Source of the DNA: Arthrobacter silviterrae
Lineage (GTDB): Bacteria > Actinomycetota > Actinomycetes > Actinomycetales > Micrococcaceae
Assembly: GCF_011045165.1 (NCBI RefSeq)
Contig: NZ_JAAKZI010000011.1
Span: 1 to 64,000, forward strand
Direction of reading: 5' to 3'
Length of the DNA: 64,000 nucleotides
Shown here: positions 51,656 through 61,307 of the stretch, in pieces
Layout: each line of letters starts with the position of its first letter
Position numbering within the stretch: position 1 is the first letter of the stretch
Position numbers and translations under genes: made by a program
The notes under the pieces: generated by a model
The model's database searches: none
What the model was told of the DNA's origin: nothing
What the model saw: the letters and a program-made list of their open reading frames with translations, nothing else

Positions 51656-52446
51656 TGACGCGCACCCGCACCCGCCGCGCCGGCCGCATCACCCTGGTGG
51701 GCGGCGGTCCCGGCCCGGCGGACCTGCTCACGGTCCGGGCCGTGCGCGCCCTGACCACGGCCGACGTGGTCTATTTTGACCGGTTGGGACCCACCCGGGA
51801 CCTGGCGGAGCTGGCACCGCACGCGACTTTTGTGGACGTGGGCAAGACGCCGGGGCACCACCGGGTCCCGCAGCAGGAAATCCAGGAGCGCATGATCGAC
51901 GGCGCCCGGGCGGGGCTGCATGTGGTCCGGCTCAAGGGCGGGGACCCGTTCGTGTTTGGCCGCGGAGGGGAGGAACTGGCCGCGGCAGTGGCGGCCGGCA
52001 TCCCGGTCACGGTGGTGCCGGGCGTCTCCAGCGCCATCTCGGTGCCGGGCGCCGCGGGAATCCCCGTGACGCACCGCAATGTCAGCCACCTGTTCACGGT
52101 GGTGTCCGGCCACGCACCCCTGGAACCGCACGAATACCGGCACCTGGCCGGGCTGGGCGGGACCATCGTGGTGCTCATGGGCATCGGCACGCTGCCTTCC
52201 CTGGTGGCCGGGTTGCGCCTGGCGGGACTGTCGAATGTTACGCCGGTGGCCGTCGTCGAACGCGGTTTCAGTAACACGCAGCGCACCACCACGGCCACGC
52301 TGGGTAGCATTGTCAGCGCGTCGTCGGTCTGCCGCAATCCCGCGGTGATTGTCATTGGGGACGTGGTGGCCCTGGCGCACAGCGGCGGCCTGCCGGTGGC
52401 GGACTTTCTGCCGGCCGGCGTGCACGAAAACCTGAAGCGCGCTTGA
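51652..52446 (+). CDS. cobA: uroporphyrinogen-III C-methyltransferase
   Basis: A 264-residue SUMT enzyme that methylates uroporphyrinogen III to precorrin-2, the first step to siroheme. Signatures are VGGGPGPADLLTVRAVRAL, RLKGGDPFVFGRGGEELAAA, VVPGVSSAISVPGAAGIPVT and VLMGIGTLPSLVAGL. There is no dehydrogenase/ferrochelatase (CysG) fusion, so those steps must be encoded elsewhere. It overlaps nirB by four bases (ATGA), which ties it to nitrite reductase cofactor supply. Confidence 0.95.
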   Translation: MMTRTRTRRAGRITLVGGGPGPADLLTVRAVRALTTADVVYFDRLGPTRDLAELAPHATFVDVGKTPGHHRVPQQEIQERMIDGARAGLHVVRLKGGDPFVFGRGGEELAAAVAAGIPVTVVPGVSSAISVPGAAGIPVTHRNVSHLFTVVSGHAPLEPHEYRHLAGLGGTIVVLMGIGTLPSLVAGLRLAGLSNVTPVAVVERGFSNTQRTTTATLGSIVSASSVCRNPAVIVIGDVVALAHSGGLPVADFLPAGVHENLKRA

Positions 52447-52454
52447 AGGAGCCC

Positions 52455-53660
52455 ATGAACCGTTCGCCAGCCACAGCCCTGCCGCTGCAGGGATACCGGA
52501 TCGGGGTGACCGCACACCGGCGCGCCGGGGACCTCATCGAGGCCCTGGAACGGCGCGGCGCCCGGGTTTTGCATGCGCCGGCGCTGCGGATCGCCCCCGT
52601 GGCGGACGATGAGGTGCTGCTCGCTGAGATTGCCGCCGTCATCGAGGCTGCGCCAGACATCGTGCTGGTCACCACGGCGTATGGGATGCGGCGCTGGTGC
52701 GAAGCTGCGGACGCCGCCGGGCGCGGGGAGGAACTGCTGGCCGTGCTGGCCCGGGCGGACATCTACGTGCGCGGGCCCAAGGCGCGCGGTGCCGTGCGTG
52801 CCGCCGGGCTGGACGACGCCGGCATCAGTGCGGATGAGACCACGGCGGCACTGACCGACATGGTGGTGGCCGCCGGGGTGCGCGGCAAGACGGTGGCCGT
52901 CCAGGTCCACGGTTTCACGGACGTTGCCGCCCTGGCCCGGCTGCGCGACGCCGGCGCAGACCTGCTGACGGTGACGCCGTACCGCTGGGTCAATGCCGAA
53001 TCCGGGGACAGGCTGTCCCAGTTGATCGACGCCGTTGCCGACCGTGAGCTGGACGTCATCACGTTCACCAGCGCACCCGCCGCCGACGCCGTGCTGAGTG
53101 CGGCCGCCGAGTCCGGCCGGGGTGCTGAATTTCTGGCCGCGCTGCGGGGGTCGGAGCTGGGAGCCCCGCCAGGGCCAGGCGCGCTGCGGGGGGCGGCGCC
53201 GGGCGCCCCTGCCAACCCGGCCACCGCGATTGGCGGGCAGGCCGCGGTGGTAAGCGCCGCCGTCGGGCCCGTCACGGCCGCACCGCTGCTGGCGGCGGGG
53301 ATCACGCCCCTGGTGCCGGAGCGGTTCCGGATGGGCGCGCTGATCCGGCTGGTGTGCGAGCACCTTGAGGCGGCCGGTTCGCTGCGCGTGGAAACCGGCG
53401 GCGGGCTGTTGGAGGTGCGTGGCAGCGTGCTGCTGGCCGGCGGCATCCCGGTGCCGCTGGCGCCTGCGCCGCTCCACCTGCTGCGGGCCCTGATGGCGGC
53501 GGGAGGTGCGGTGCGGTCGCACGCCGAACTGGCTGCCGAGCTGGGCCCGGGTGAATCCGACAACGCCCTGCACATGGCCGTCAGCCGCCTGCGCGCCGCG
53601 CTCCCCGACCCCACCGTGGTGGAGACGGTGGTCAAGCGCGGCTACCGGCTCCGGGTGTAG
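52455..53660 (+). CDS. hemD: uroporphyrinogen-III synthase fused to a winged-helix regulator
   Basis: A 401-residue fusion. Residues 1-290 resemble HemD (YRIGVTAHRRAGDLIEALER, VHGFTDVAALARLRDAGADL, ITFTSAPAADAVLSAA), with a Gly/Pro/Ala-rich insertion near 235-258. Residues about 315-401 form an OmpR/PhoB-type C-terminal DNA-binding domain (PLHLLRALMAAGGAVRSHAE, NALHMAVSRLRAAL, VETVVKRGYRLRV). The same fusion lies beside nirBD in mycobacteria (Rv0260c), where it acts as a nitrite-pathway regulator. It may therefore be a regulator, a synthase, or both. The ATG has AAGGAG upstream; it starts eight bases after cobA. Confidence 0.88.
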   Translation: MNRSPATALPLQGYRIGVTAHRRAGDLIEALERRGARVLHAPALRIAPVADDEVLLAEIAAVIEAAPDIVLVTTAYGMRRWCEAADAAGRGEELLAVLARADIYVRGPKARGAVRAAGLDDAGISADETTAALTDMVVAAGVRGKTVAVQVHGFTDVAALARLRDAGADLLTVTPYRWVNAESGDRLSQLIDAVADRELDVITFTSAPAADAVLSAAAESGRGAEFLAALRGSELGAPPGPGALRGAAPGAPANPATAIGGQAAVVSAAVGPVTAAPLLAAGITPLVPERFRMGALIRLVCEHLEAAGSLRVETGGGLLEVRGSVLLAGGIPVPLAPAPLHLLRALMAAGGAVRSHAELAAELGPGESDNALHMAVSRLRAALPDPTVVETVVKRGYRLRV

Positions 53661-54550
53661 CCCGACCCGGCGAGCGCCACCAGTTCGCCGGCGGGCCCGG
53701 CCAGCACGCGCGGCCCCTTCCAGACGGCCCGGATGCGCCGGTCCAGCTTGACGCCGGCCACCGGCACTTCCACCAGTTCACCGCGTTCGACGCCGGCGCG
53801 CACGGCAAAGTCGCTCAGCACGGCCGCCCCGGCGCCCGCCGTAACGGCGATCAGCACGGCCGGGTTGCTGCGAAGTTCCAGGGCGGGGGCCAGCTGGGCA
53901 TGCCCGCGCAGGGCCCCCTCCAATGCCGTCCGGGTCCCCGAGCCGGCTTCCCTGACCACCAGTTCTGCCGCCGCCAGCTCGTGCGCCGAAAGCGGGGTTC
54001 CGCGCCGGGCCCAGGGATGGTCGGGGGCCACCACCACCACCAGCCGGTCGGCGGCCACCACCATGCGGCGGAGCCCGGAGGGGATGGTGGGGGACTCGAC
54101 AAAGCCGACGTCTGCGCTCCCCTGGGCAACCTGTTCAAAGATGTGGCGTGAGTTTTCCACATCCAGTTCCACCAGCGTTTCGGGGTGGCTGCGCCTGAAG
54201 GCCGTGAGCCAGCCCGGCATCAGGTATTCGGCCACCGTCAGGCTGGCCCCCACATGCAGGTGGCTGTTTTTCGCCGCGCCGAGCAGTCCGGCCGAATGCA
54301 GCAGCCCGCGGATGCCCGCCACCACGGCCCGGGCCTCCGGCAGCAGCGCCCGGCCGGCGTCAGTCAGCCGCGACCCCGAGGCGGACCGGTCCAGCAGCGC
54401 CACGCCCAGTTCATGTTCCAGCCTGGCCATGGCACGGCTGGCGTTGGGCTGGGCCATGGCAACGCTCCGTGCGGCGGCACTGAGGCTTCCCTGCTCGGCG
54501 ACGGCGACCAGCAGTTCCAGGGCGGCGGGATCGGGCCAGCGTGTGCTCAT
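53642..54550 (-). CDS. LysR-family regulator of YeiH exporter
   Basis: A 302-residue LysR regulator. The HTH is in the first 60 residues (ELLVAVAEQGSLSAAARSVA, QPNASRAMARLEHELGVALL, DRSASGSRLTDAG); the effector domain follows with VGASLTVAEYLMPGWL. The ATG at 54550 is the conventional LysR start. It is divergent from the YeiH gene, the usual arrangement for YeiE-like regulators of yeiH, and its 3' end overlaps hemD by 19 bases. The inter-gene region contains LysR-type inverted repeats. Confidence 0.9.
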   Translation of the reverse strand: MSTRWPDPAALELLVAVAEQGSLSAAARSVAMAQPNASRAMARLEHELGVALLDRSASGSRLTDAGRALLPEARAVVAGIRGLLHSAGLLGAAKNSHLHVGASLTVAEYLMPGWLTAFRRSHPETLVELDVENSRHIFEQVAQGSADVGFVESPTIPSGLRRMVVAADRLVVVVAPDHPWARRGTPLSAHELAAAELVVREAGSGTRTALEGALRGHAQLAPALELRSNPAVLIAVTAGAGAAVLSDFAVRAGVERGELVEVPVAGVKLDRRIRAVWKGPRVLAGPAGELVALAGSGYTRSR

Positions 54551-54580
54551 ATCAAAACGATATACCTCCATCCCGTTTTG
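54549..54580. promoter_or_regulatory. LysR-type binding region
   Basis: ATATC-AAAAC-GATAT (54549-54563) is a short palindrome overlapping the LysR start; CAAAACG (54553-54559) and CGTTTTG (54574-54580) form a second, wider inverted repeat. Both lie between the divergent LysR and YeiH genes. Confidence 0.45.
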
Positions 54581-54620
54581 GCGGCTATCGCGACGGCGGC
54601 TTCCGGGAAACCATGGATAC

Positions 54621-55712
54621 ATGACCACCCAGGAACTTAAACACATTGATGCCGCCCTGCCCTCACCTCTGGAGCGGATCGTCTCCCGGTTCGGCACCTT
54701 CCTCCGCTCATGGGGGCCGGCACGCTGGAAGTCCCTGGCGCCCGGGCTGGCCGTTGCCGCCACGGCCGCCGCGGCAGCCCTGACCATCGCCTCCCTGTGG
54801 CCCGGTGCCAGCACCCTCCTGATCGCCATCATCATCGGGGTCCTGCTGCGCAACTTCGTCCCCCTCCCGGCGGTGCTGACGCCCGGCCTCAACTACGCCG
54901 CGAAAACCCTGCTGCGCGCCGGCGTCGTGCTGCTTGGCTACCAGCTGCTGGTGTCCGATGTGCTCTCCCTGGGCCCCGGCATGATCCTGGTGGTGGTGTG
55001 CATTGTTGGCCTGGGCATCACGGGTACCCTGCTGGTGGGAAAGTGGCTGGGGATCGGCCCCACCCAGCGGCTGCTGATTGCCTGCGGCTTCTCCATTTGC
55101 GGCGCGGCCGCGGTGGCCGCCGTCGACGGTGTCATTGAAACGAAGGAACGCCGTGAGGTGATGACCGCCGTCGCGCTGGTGGTGATCTTTGGGACGCTCA
55201 TGATCCCCGTGGTGCCCGCTGCCGCGGCCCTGCTGGGACTGGGCAACTACGACGCCGGCCTGTGGGCTGGCGGTTCCATCCATGAAGTGGCCCAGGTGGT
55301 GGCGGCCGGCGGGACCATCGGCGGCGCGGCCCTCGGCATCGCCGTGATAGTCAAGCTGGCCCGCGTCCTCATGCTGGCCCCCGTCATGGCAGTCATCAGC
55401 GTCCAGCGGCGCCGGTCCATGGGAGCGTCGGACACTGCGCGCAAGCCTCCCATCATGCCTCTTTTTGTGCTGTGCTTCATCCTCATGATGGCCCTGCGTG
55501 CCAGCGGCTGGCTGCCCCCCGTGGCGCTGGACTGGTCCAAGACGGGGCAGAACTTCCTGCTGGCCGCGGCCATGTTCGCCCTTGGCACCGGCGTTCACGT
55601 GAAGTCGCTGCTGGCCGTGGGCTTCCGGCCGTTTGTGCTGGCGGCCATCTCCACCGTGTGGGTTGCCGGGCTGGCGCTGGGAGGCGTGCTGATTTTCGGC
55701 CGCCCGGTGTGA
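54621..55712 (+). CDS. YeiH-family putative sulfate/sulfite exporter
   Basis: A 363-residue membrane protein of the YeiH/UPF0324 family with about ten membrane segments. Family marks include [59 protein letters not shown] and VPWFxx-like [19 protein letters not shown]. The family is described as putative sulfate exporters; YeiH in other bacteria is linked to sulfite tolerance. Regulation by the divergent LysR gene is expected. Confidence 0.9.
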   Translation: MTTQELKHIDAALPSPLERIVSRFGTFLRSWGPARWKSLAPGLAVAATAAAAALTIASLWPGASTLLIAIIIGVLLRNFVPLPAVLTPGLNYAAKTLLRAGVVLLGYQLLVSDVLSLGPGMILVVVCIVGLGITGTLLVGKWLGIGPTQRLLIACGFSICGAAAVAAVDGVIETKERREVMTAVALVVIFGTLMIPVVPAAAALLGLGNYDAGLWAGGSIHEVAQVVAAGGTIGGAALGIAVIVKLARVLMLAPVMAVISVQRRRSMGASDTARKPPIMPLFVLCFILMMALRASGWLPPVALDWSKTGQNFLLAAAMFALGTGVHVKSLLAVGFRPFVLAAISTVWVAGLALGGVLIFGRPV

Positions 55713-55753
55713 CACCATTGATGCAACTGACCACCCACAGGAAGGGCACACCA

Positions 55754-56461
55754 ATGACGCCGCACGCCTCATCCACACCCCAGGATGCCAGCACCGGGCT
55801 CGCCGCCTACATCGACCACACGCTCCTCAAGCCCGAAGCGTCGGAGGCGGACATCCTCCAGCTCTGCAAGGAAGCCGCCGAACACCACTTCAAGTCGGTC
55901 TGCGTCAACCCGCTCTGGGTGGAAACCGCCAAGCGTGCCCTGCGCGGGACAGGTGTGCTCACCTGCGCCGTGGTCGGCTTCCCCCTCGGCGCGAACAACA
56001 CGGACGTGAAGGTGTTCGAGGCCCGCGGAGCCACCATGGACGGTGCCGACGAGGTGGACATGGTCATCAACATTGCCGCCGCCCGCGCCCTCGACAAGGA
56101 GACCCTGGTGAACGACATCTCCGCCGTCGCCGAGGTGGTCCACGGCGAGGAATCCCTGCTGAAGGTCATCATTGAAACCTCGCTGCTCAGCGACGCGGAG
56201 AAGGTGCTGGCGTGCCAGGCCGCCGTCGAGGCCGGGGCGGACTACGTCAAGACCTCCACGGGCTTCAACGGCGGCGGCGCCACGGCCCAGGACGTGGCCC
56301 TGATGCGCCAGACCGTGGGCCCGGACATCGGCGTCAAGGCCTCCGGCGGAGTCCGCAGCCGCGAAAAGGCCGAGGAAATGATCGCCGCCGGCGCCACCCG
56401 CATCGGCACCAGCTCCGGGATCGCCATTGTCACCGGCGCGCAGGGCACGGGCTCCTACTAA
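55754..56461 (+). CDS. deoC: deoxyribose-phosphate aldolase
   Basis: A 235-residue class I aldolase that splits 2-deoxyribose 5-phosphate into glyceraldehyde 3-phosphate and acetaldehyde. The Schiff-base lysine is Lys166 in YVKTSTGF; other marks are [41 protein letters not shown] and [17 protein letters not shown]. It completes purine deoxynucleoside salvage with the phosphorylase at 42655, and the acetaldehyde could feed the dehydrogenase at 24792. The ATG has GGAAGG upstream. Confidence 0.95.
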   Translation: MTPHASSTPQDASTGLAAYIDHTLLKPEASEADILQLCKEAAEHHFKSVCVNPLWVETAKRALRGTGVLTCAVVGFPLGANNTDVKVFEARGATMDGADEVDMVINIAAARALDKETLVNDISAVAEVVHGEESLLKVIIETSLLSDAEKVLACQAAVEAGADYVKTSTGFNGGGATAQDVALMRQTVGPDIGVKASGGVRSREKAEEMIAAGATRIGTSSGIAIVTGAQGTGSY

Positions 56462-56545
56462 AACGTACTAAGATCGGTGGTAGATCAGAGTGCCGGACGT
56501 CCGGTGCACCCACCAGGATCCCCGTTTTTGGGGTTAGGAGGAACC

Positions 56546-56770
56546 GTGTCCAACGGCAGCTACCGTCGCGAGAACAACCTTGCGCAGTCCGTCATCATGT
56601 TTGTTATTTTCTTTGGCCTGTTCGTTGGCGGCATTTTCGCCATGTCGTTCTGGAGCCTGGAAACCCCCGAGCACGCGTTCATCCCCGGCATCATCGCGTT
56701 TGCCTGCGTGTTCCTTGCCCTGGTCATCCCGCTGACGTGGATCGGCCGCTCGGACTCTGCCGGAGAGTAA
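56546..56770 (+). CDS. small two-segment membrane protein
   Basis: A 74-residue protein from GTG 56546 with a strong AGGAGG site eight bases upstream. It has a short basic N-terminus (SNGSYRRENN) and two hydrophobic segments, VIMFVIFFGLFVGGIFAMSF and FIPGIIAFACVFLALVIPLT. Similar short proteins occur widely in Arthrobacter-type genomes without known function. It stands alone and is convergent with mfd across an F3 terminator-like palindrome. Confidence 0.8.
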   Translation: MSNGSYRRENNLAQSVIMFVIFFGLFVGGIFAMSFWSLETPEHAFIPGIIAFACVFLALVIPLTWIGRSDSAGE

Positions 56771-56779
56771 CCCCTTCTC

Positions 56780-56860
56780 CCCAACTGTGCGTCAGAAAGT
56801 GCACCGTTTCGGCTGGTTTTCCGCCGAATCGCTGCAGTTTCTGACGCACAGTTTTTTTAA
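56780..56860. repeat. palindromic repeat F3, copy 2, with T-run
   Basis: AACTGTGCGTCAGAAAGTGCA-type left arm (56783-56803) and its complement (56833-56853) form a stem of about 21 bp with one mismatch, followed by seven T. The spacer also contains a symmetric pair (TTTCGGC/GCCGAA). It lies between the convergent small membrane gene (stop 56770) and mfd (stop 56897), so it is a good bidirectional terminator. Confidence 0.85.
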
Positions 56861-56896
56861 TGCGCGACGGCGGCACCCGCCGGCCCCGCCACAGCC

Positions 56897-59800
56897 CTAC
56901 GGCGCCGGCGCAGGGACCACCTCAAAAATCGCCTCCAGCACGCCCTCCGCCCACGAAAGCACCTCGGCGTCGGCCAGGTCGCGGCCGCCAACCCGGGCCG
57001 TCTTCGGCTTGGGGATCAGGATCGCATTCAGCGCGGGCTTCACCATGGACCCCGGGTACATGCGGTTCAGGCGCATCTGCTTGGACTCAGGCAGGTCCGC
57101 CGGCGCAAACTTGATGAAGTTGCCCTGCAGCGCCACATCGGACAGGCCCGCGGCGCGTGCGTGGACCTTGAACCGGGCCACGGCAATCAGGTTCACGGCG
57201 GCCGGGGGCAGCTCGCCGTAGCGGTCCACCAACTCGGCCACGACGTCGTCGATCTCCACCAGCGACACCGCGGCCGCCAGCTTCCTATACGCCTCCAGGC
57301 GCAGGCGCTCCCCCGGCACGTAGTCGTGCGGGAGATGCGCGTTGACGGGCAGCTCAATCTTCATCTCCGCCACCCGGTCCTCGCCCTCACCCCGGAACGA
57401 AGCCACGGCCTCGCCCACCAGGCGGATGTACAGGTCAAAACCCACGCCCTGGATGTGGCCGGACTGCTCCCCGCCCAGCAGGTTGCCGGCGCCGCGGATC
57501 TCCAGGTCCTTCATGGCCAGCGCCATGCCCGCCCCGAGCTCGTTGTGGGCCGCCACGGCCTTGAGCCGCTCCAGCGCCACCTCACCCAGCGGCTTGTCCG
57601 CCGGGTAGAGGAAGTAGGCATACGCCCGTTCGCGGCCGCGGCCCACACGCCCGCGCAGCTGGTGCAGCTGGGACAGGCCGTAGTTGTTGGCCTGCTCCAC
57701 GATCAGGGTGTTGGCGTTGGAGATGTCCAGGCCGGTCTCGATGATGGTGGTGCACACCAGCACGTCAAAGCGCTTCTCCCAGAAGTCCACGATGATCTGC
57801 TCCAGCCGGGACTCGGACATCTGCCCGTGCGCCACGGCAATCCGGGCGTCCGGCACCAGCTGCTGGATGTGCGCGGCGGTGCGGTCAATGGATTTAACCC
57901 GGTTGTGCACATAAAAAACCTGGCCTTCGCGCATCAGTTCGCGCCGGATCGCGGCGGCCACCTGCTTGTCCGTGTACCCGCCGACGTACGTCAGGACGGG
58001 GTGCCGCTCCTCCGGCGGGGTGGCCAGCGTGGACGTTTCGCGAATGCCCGTCATGGACATTTCCAGCGTGCGCGGGATGGGCGTGGCGCTCATGGCCAGC
58101 ACATCCACATTGGTGCGCATCTTCTTCAGCGCCTCCTTGTGCTCCACGCCGAAGCGCTGTTCCTCGTCCACAATCACCAGGCCCAGGTCCTTGAAGCCAA
58201 AGTCCTTGGACAGCAGCCGGTGCGTGCCGATCACCACGTCCACGGCGCCGGAGCGCACGCCGTCCATGATTTCCTTGGATTCCTTGCCCGTCTGGAACCG
58301 CGAAAGCGGCCGCACCCGGATGGGGAAGCCGGAAAAGCGCTCGTTGAACGTCTCATAGTGCTGCTGCGCCAGCAGCGTGGTGGGCACCAGCACAGCCACC
58401 TGCTTGCCGTCCTGCACGGCCTTGAACGCGGCGCGGACGGCGATTTCGGTCTTGCCGTAGCCCACGTCGCCGGAAATCAGGCGGTCCATGGGCACTTCCT
58501 TCTCCATGTCCGCCTTGACCTCGTTGATGGCGATGAGCTGGTCCGGCGTCTCCACGTACGGGAACGCCTCCTCCAGCTCGGCCTGCCAGGGCGTGTCCGG
58601 CCCGAACGCGTGCCCCTTGGACGCCATGCGCGCCGAGTACAGCCGGATCAGGTCGGCCGCAATTTCCTTCACCGCCTTGCGCGCCTTGGACTTGGTCGCC
58701 GCCCAGTCCGATCCGCCCATCTTGGACAACGACGGCGCGTCCCCGCCCACGTAGGCCGTCACCTGGTCCAGCTGGTCGGTGGGCACAAACAGCCTGTCCC
58801 CCGGCGCCCCGCGCTTTGACGGCGCGTATTCGAGGACCAGGTATTCGCGCAGCCCCACCCCGCCGGCGGTTGAGCCTGTCGAAACCCCGGCCACCTTCCG
58901 CTGGATCAGCTCCACAAACTTGCCCACGCCGTGCTGTTCATGCACCACGAAGTCGCCGGCGTGCAGCTGCAGCGGGTCCACCACGTTGCGCCGCTTCGAA
59001 GGCAGCTTGCGCATGTCCTTGGTGGAGACCGCGGAGGCCCGCCCCAGCAGGTCGGCCTCGGTCAACAGGCCCAGCTTGAGCGAGTCAAGCACAAAGCCGC
59101 GGCCCACGTCCGCCGTCGTCACCTCAATGATGCCCGGCTGCGGGCGGTCGGTCAGCGATTCCACGCGCGACGCCGGGATGTTGGCTTCGTGGAACAGCTC
59201 GGCCAGGCGCTGGGCGGGTCCGGGGCCCTCGGTGGCCACCACCACGCGCCACTGGTCCTTCACGCGGGAGCCGATGAACTCCATCATTTCGGCCACATCC
59301 CCGCGGTAGCCGCGCGGTTCCCGGGCGTGGAGGTTGACGGAGTCAACGTCCAGCACCAGTTCGTCGTCCTGGGCCAGGGACGTGATGGACCACCACCCCA
59401 CGCCGTGCTCCAGGGCGGCGGAGCGGGTCTCGGCCAGGGACTTAAAGGAGGCGGCGTCCAGGTTGATGCCCTGGGCGGCAAGCCCCTGGGCTGCGAGGTC
59501 CAGGGGTGCCGTGCCGCCGTCGGACGCGGTGGACCAGGCGGCCTCCAGAAATTCCTCATTGGTGGACTCGAGGTCGTGCGCGCGGGCCCGGACCTTTTCC
59601 GGCTCCAGCAGCACGGCGAGGGACCCGGCCGGGAACAGCGAGGCCAGCGGCACCATGCCGTCCACCAGCGCCGGAGCCAGCGATTCCATGCCCTCCACGG
59701 CAATGCCGCCGGCAATTTTTTCCAGCATTGCGACCGCCGCGGGCATGCTGTTCTTCAGTTTCGCGGCCCGGCCCATGACGGTGGGCGTGATGAGAATTTC

Positions 59801-60559
59801 ACGGCACGGCGGCGCGTAGAGCTCGGTGGGCTGGGCCACCTCGCCCTTGACCGAGTGCAGCGAGCGCTGGTCGGCAATGGAGAACCAGCGCATGGCCTCC
59901 ACCTCATCGCCGAAAAATTCGATCCGGATGGGGTGGTTTTCGGTGGGCGGGAACACGTCCAAAATGCCGCCGCGCACGGCAAATTCGCCGCGGTGCGTGA
60001 CCATGTCCACGCGCGCGTAGGCGGCGTCGGCCAGCCGTTGGACCAGCTCCGTGAACGGGACCTCCTCGCCCACCTTGACGCGGACCGGCACCAGCTCGCC
60101 CAGGCCGGCCACAATCGGCTGGACCACCGCACGGATAGGTGCCACAACAACGCGAAGGTGGGTGCCGGCGTCGTACTCGGGATGGGCCAGGCGGCGCAGC
60201 ACGGCCAGGCGGCGGCCCACGGTGTCGGAGCGCGGTGAGAGGCGTTCATGCGGGAGGGTTTCCCAGCTGGGGAACTCGGCCACGGCGGCCTCGGGCAGGA
60301 AGGAGCGGAGGGCGGCCACGGTGTCCTCGGCCTCGCGGCCCGTGGCGGTCACGGCCAGCACGACGCCGGGTCCCCCACCGTGTGCCCCGGCTTCAGCGAG
60401 CCCGTCGGCCAGTTCGGCGAGCAGCACCGGGCGCATGCCGGAGGGCGCGCTGAAGGACAGGTCGGTGCTGCGCTGTGCGGGATCGGCGGAGGCATAGGTG
60501 CGGACCCGGGCAAAAATGGGGTCCTCGGCCAGGGCAAGGCGCAGGCCTGCAAGACTCAT
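56897..60559 (-). CDS. mfd: transcription-repair coupling factor
   Basis: A 1220-residue Mfd translocase that removes RNA polymerase stalled at lesions and recruits UvrA. The N-terminal UvrB-like module (1-470), the RNA-polymerase-interacting domain (YLVLEYAPSKRGAPGDRLFV), the helicase core (GDVGYGKTEIAVRAAFKAVQ, VDEEQRFGVEHKE, SATPIPRTLEMSMTGIR, QLRGRVGRGRERAYAYF) and the C-terminal TRCF domain are all present. A short unusual insertion, GVSTGSTAGGVGL near residues 555-567, sits between KVAG and REYLVLEY, just before the polymerase-interacting domain; it is encoded by a dispersed repeat. The ATG at 60559 has AAGGAG upstream. Confidence 0.96.
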   Translation of the reverse strand: MSLAGLRLALAEDPIFARVRTYASADPAQRSTDLSFSAPSGMRPVLLAELADGLAEAGAHGGGPGVVLAVTATGREAEDTVAALRSFLPEAAVAEFPSWETLPHERLSPRSDTVGRRLAVLRRLAHPEYDAGTHLRVVVAPIRAVVQPIVAGLGELVPVRVKVGEEVPFTELVQRLADAAYARVDMVTHRGEFAVRGGILDVFPPTENHPIRIEFFGDEVEAMRWFSIADQRSLHSVKGEVAQPTELYAPPCREILITPTVMGRAAKLKNSMPAAVAMLEKIAGGIAVEGMESLAPALVDGMVPLASLFPAGSLAVLLEPEKVRARAHDLESTNEEFLEAAWSTASDGGTAPLDLAAQGLAAQGINLDAASFKSLAETRSAALEHGVGWWSITSLAQDDELVLDVDSVNLHAREPRGYRGDVAEMMEFIGSRVKDQWRVVVATEGPGPAQRLAELFHEANIPASRVESLTDRPQPGIIEVTTADVGRGFVLDSLKLGLLTEADLLGRASAVSTKDMRKLPSKRRNVVDPLQLHAGDFVVHEQHGVGKFVELIQRKVAGVSTGSTAGGVGLREYLVLEYAPSKRGAPGDRLFVPTDQLDQVTAYVGGDAPSLSKMGGSDWAATKSKARKAVKEIAADLIRLYSARMASKGHAFGPDTPWQAELEEAFPYVETPDQLIAINEVKADMEKEVPMDRLISGDVGYGKTEIAVRAAFKAVQDGKQVAVLVPTTLLAQQHYETFNERFSGFPIRVRPLSRFQTGKESKEIMDGVRSGAVDVVIGTHRLLSKDFGFKDLGLVIVDEEQRFGVEHKEALKKMRTNVDVLAMSATPIPRTLEMSMTGIRETSTLATPPEERHPVLTYVGGYTDKQVAAAIRRELMREGQVFYVHNRVKSIDRTAAHIQQLVPDARIAVAHGQMSESRLEQIIVDFWEKRFDVLVCTTIIETGLDISNANTLIVEQANNYGLSQLHQLRGRVGRGRERAYAYFLYPADKPLGEVALERLKAVAAHNELGAGMALAMKDLEIRGAGNLLGGEQSGHIQGVGFDLYIRLVGEAVASFRGEGEDRVAEMKIELPVNAHLPHDYVPGERLRLEAYRKLAAAVSLVEIDDVVAELVDRYGELPPAAVNLIAVARFKVHARAAGLSDVALQGNFIKFAPADLPESKQMRLNRMYPGSMVKPALNAILIPKPKTARVGGRDLADAEVLSWAEGVLEAIFEVVPAPAP
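58863..58890 (-). repeat. TTTCGACAGGCTCAA repeat module inside mfd
   Basis: On the minus strand this reads CCGGGGTTTCGACAGGCTCA continuing ACCGCCGG. The core TTTCGACAGGCTCAA is identical to the module in the carboxylase epsilon gene (11179-11193). It stays in frame with mfd and encodes the extra VSTGSTAGG residues. Confidence 0.8.
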
Positions 60560-60732
60560 GGGCTGAAATTCTCCTTGAAACGGCGGCGCCGCGGGGGCTG
60601 GCGAATGGCACGTGAACAGCACGAAAACCCGGAATTCACAATGAATGCCGGGACGTCCCCAGCTTACTCCGGGCACGGCGCGTCAGGGTATTCTAAGAGC
60701 TGCTCCCCGCCCCAAACCCCTTCGGAGGAACC

Positions 60733-61233
60733 ATGGCACTCGCCGCTTCGACCACCCTTTCCGCCCCGGCCCAGCGCGTCACGGACGTCTTCACGAACGA
60801 AGAATTCATCAAGCACGTCAGCTTCACGGTGGGCGGCGAGCTGAAGTCCTACGAGATCAGCGGCCCCACCACCGGCGCGTTCACCACCAAGACCGTGCGC
60901 ACCCTGCCCACCACGCGCATGCCCGACATTGCCCGCAAGGTGGTGGGCGACACCCTGACCGTCACGCAGCTGGAGGAATGGGACGCCCCGGCCGCCGACG
61001 GTTCACGCAGCAACCGCATCACGCTCACCGTGGCCAAGGCTCCGCTGGACGTCACGGCCGTGCAGAAGCTCTCCGTCTCCGGGGAGTCCACGCTGGTGGA
61101 GCTCACGGGCGAGGTGAAGTCGTCCATTCCGTTCCTGGGCGCGAAGATTGCCGGCGCGGCCGAGCCCGTCATCGGCAAGGCGCTGAACCTGCAGGCCACC
61201 CTGGCCCAGGAATGGTTGAACGAACACCCCTGA
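60733..61233 (+). CDS. DUF2505 protein
   Basis: A 166-residue protein with DUF2505 features: RVTDVFTNEEFIKHVSFTVG, TTKTVRTLPTTRMPDIARKV and a C-terminal VKSSIPFLGAKIAGAAEPVI. The fold is expected to be START-like with a hydrophobic cavity; no enzymatic residues are evident. The family is actinobacterial and of unknown role. The ATG follows GGAGG by four bases; a TATTCT -10 hexamer lies at 60689-60694. It is divergent from mfd. Confidence 0.85.
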   Translation: MALAASTTLSAPAQRVTDVFTNEEFIKHVSFTVGGELKSYEISGPTTGAFTTKTVRTLPTTRMPDIARKVVGDTLTVTQLEEWDAPAADGSRSNRITLTVAKAPLDVTAVQKLSVSGESTLVELTGEVKSSIPFLGAKIAGAAEPVIGKALNLQATLAQEWLNEHP

Positions 61234-61307
61234 CCCGTTCGGCTGGCCGTGAGTCCGGCCTATTCGGCCCACGTTCGCCCCGAGTCCGCACAGGTCCGCC
61301 CAGGTTT

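Noticed and set aside
57161-58819. Long plus-strand open frame opposite mfd
   Set aside because: Same explanation: His/Gly/Arg-rich translation without domains, fully antisense to a well-conserved gene.
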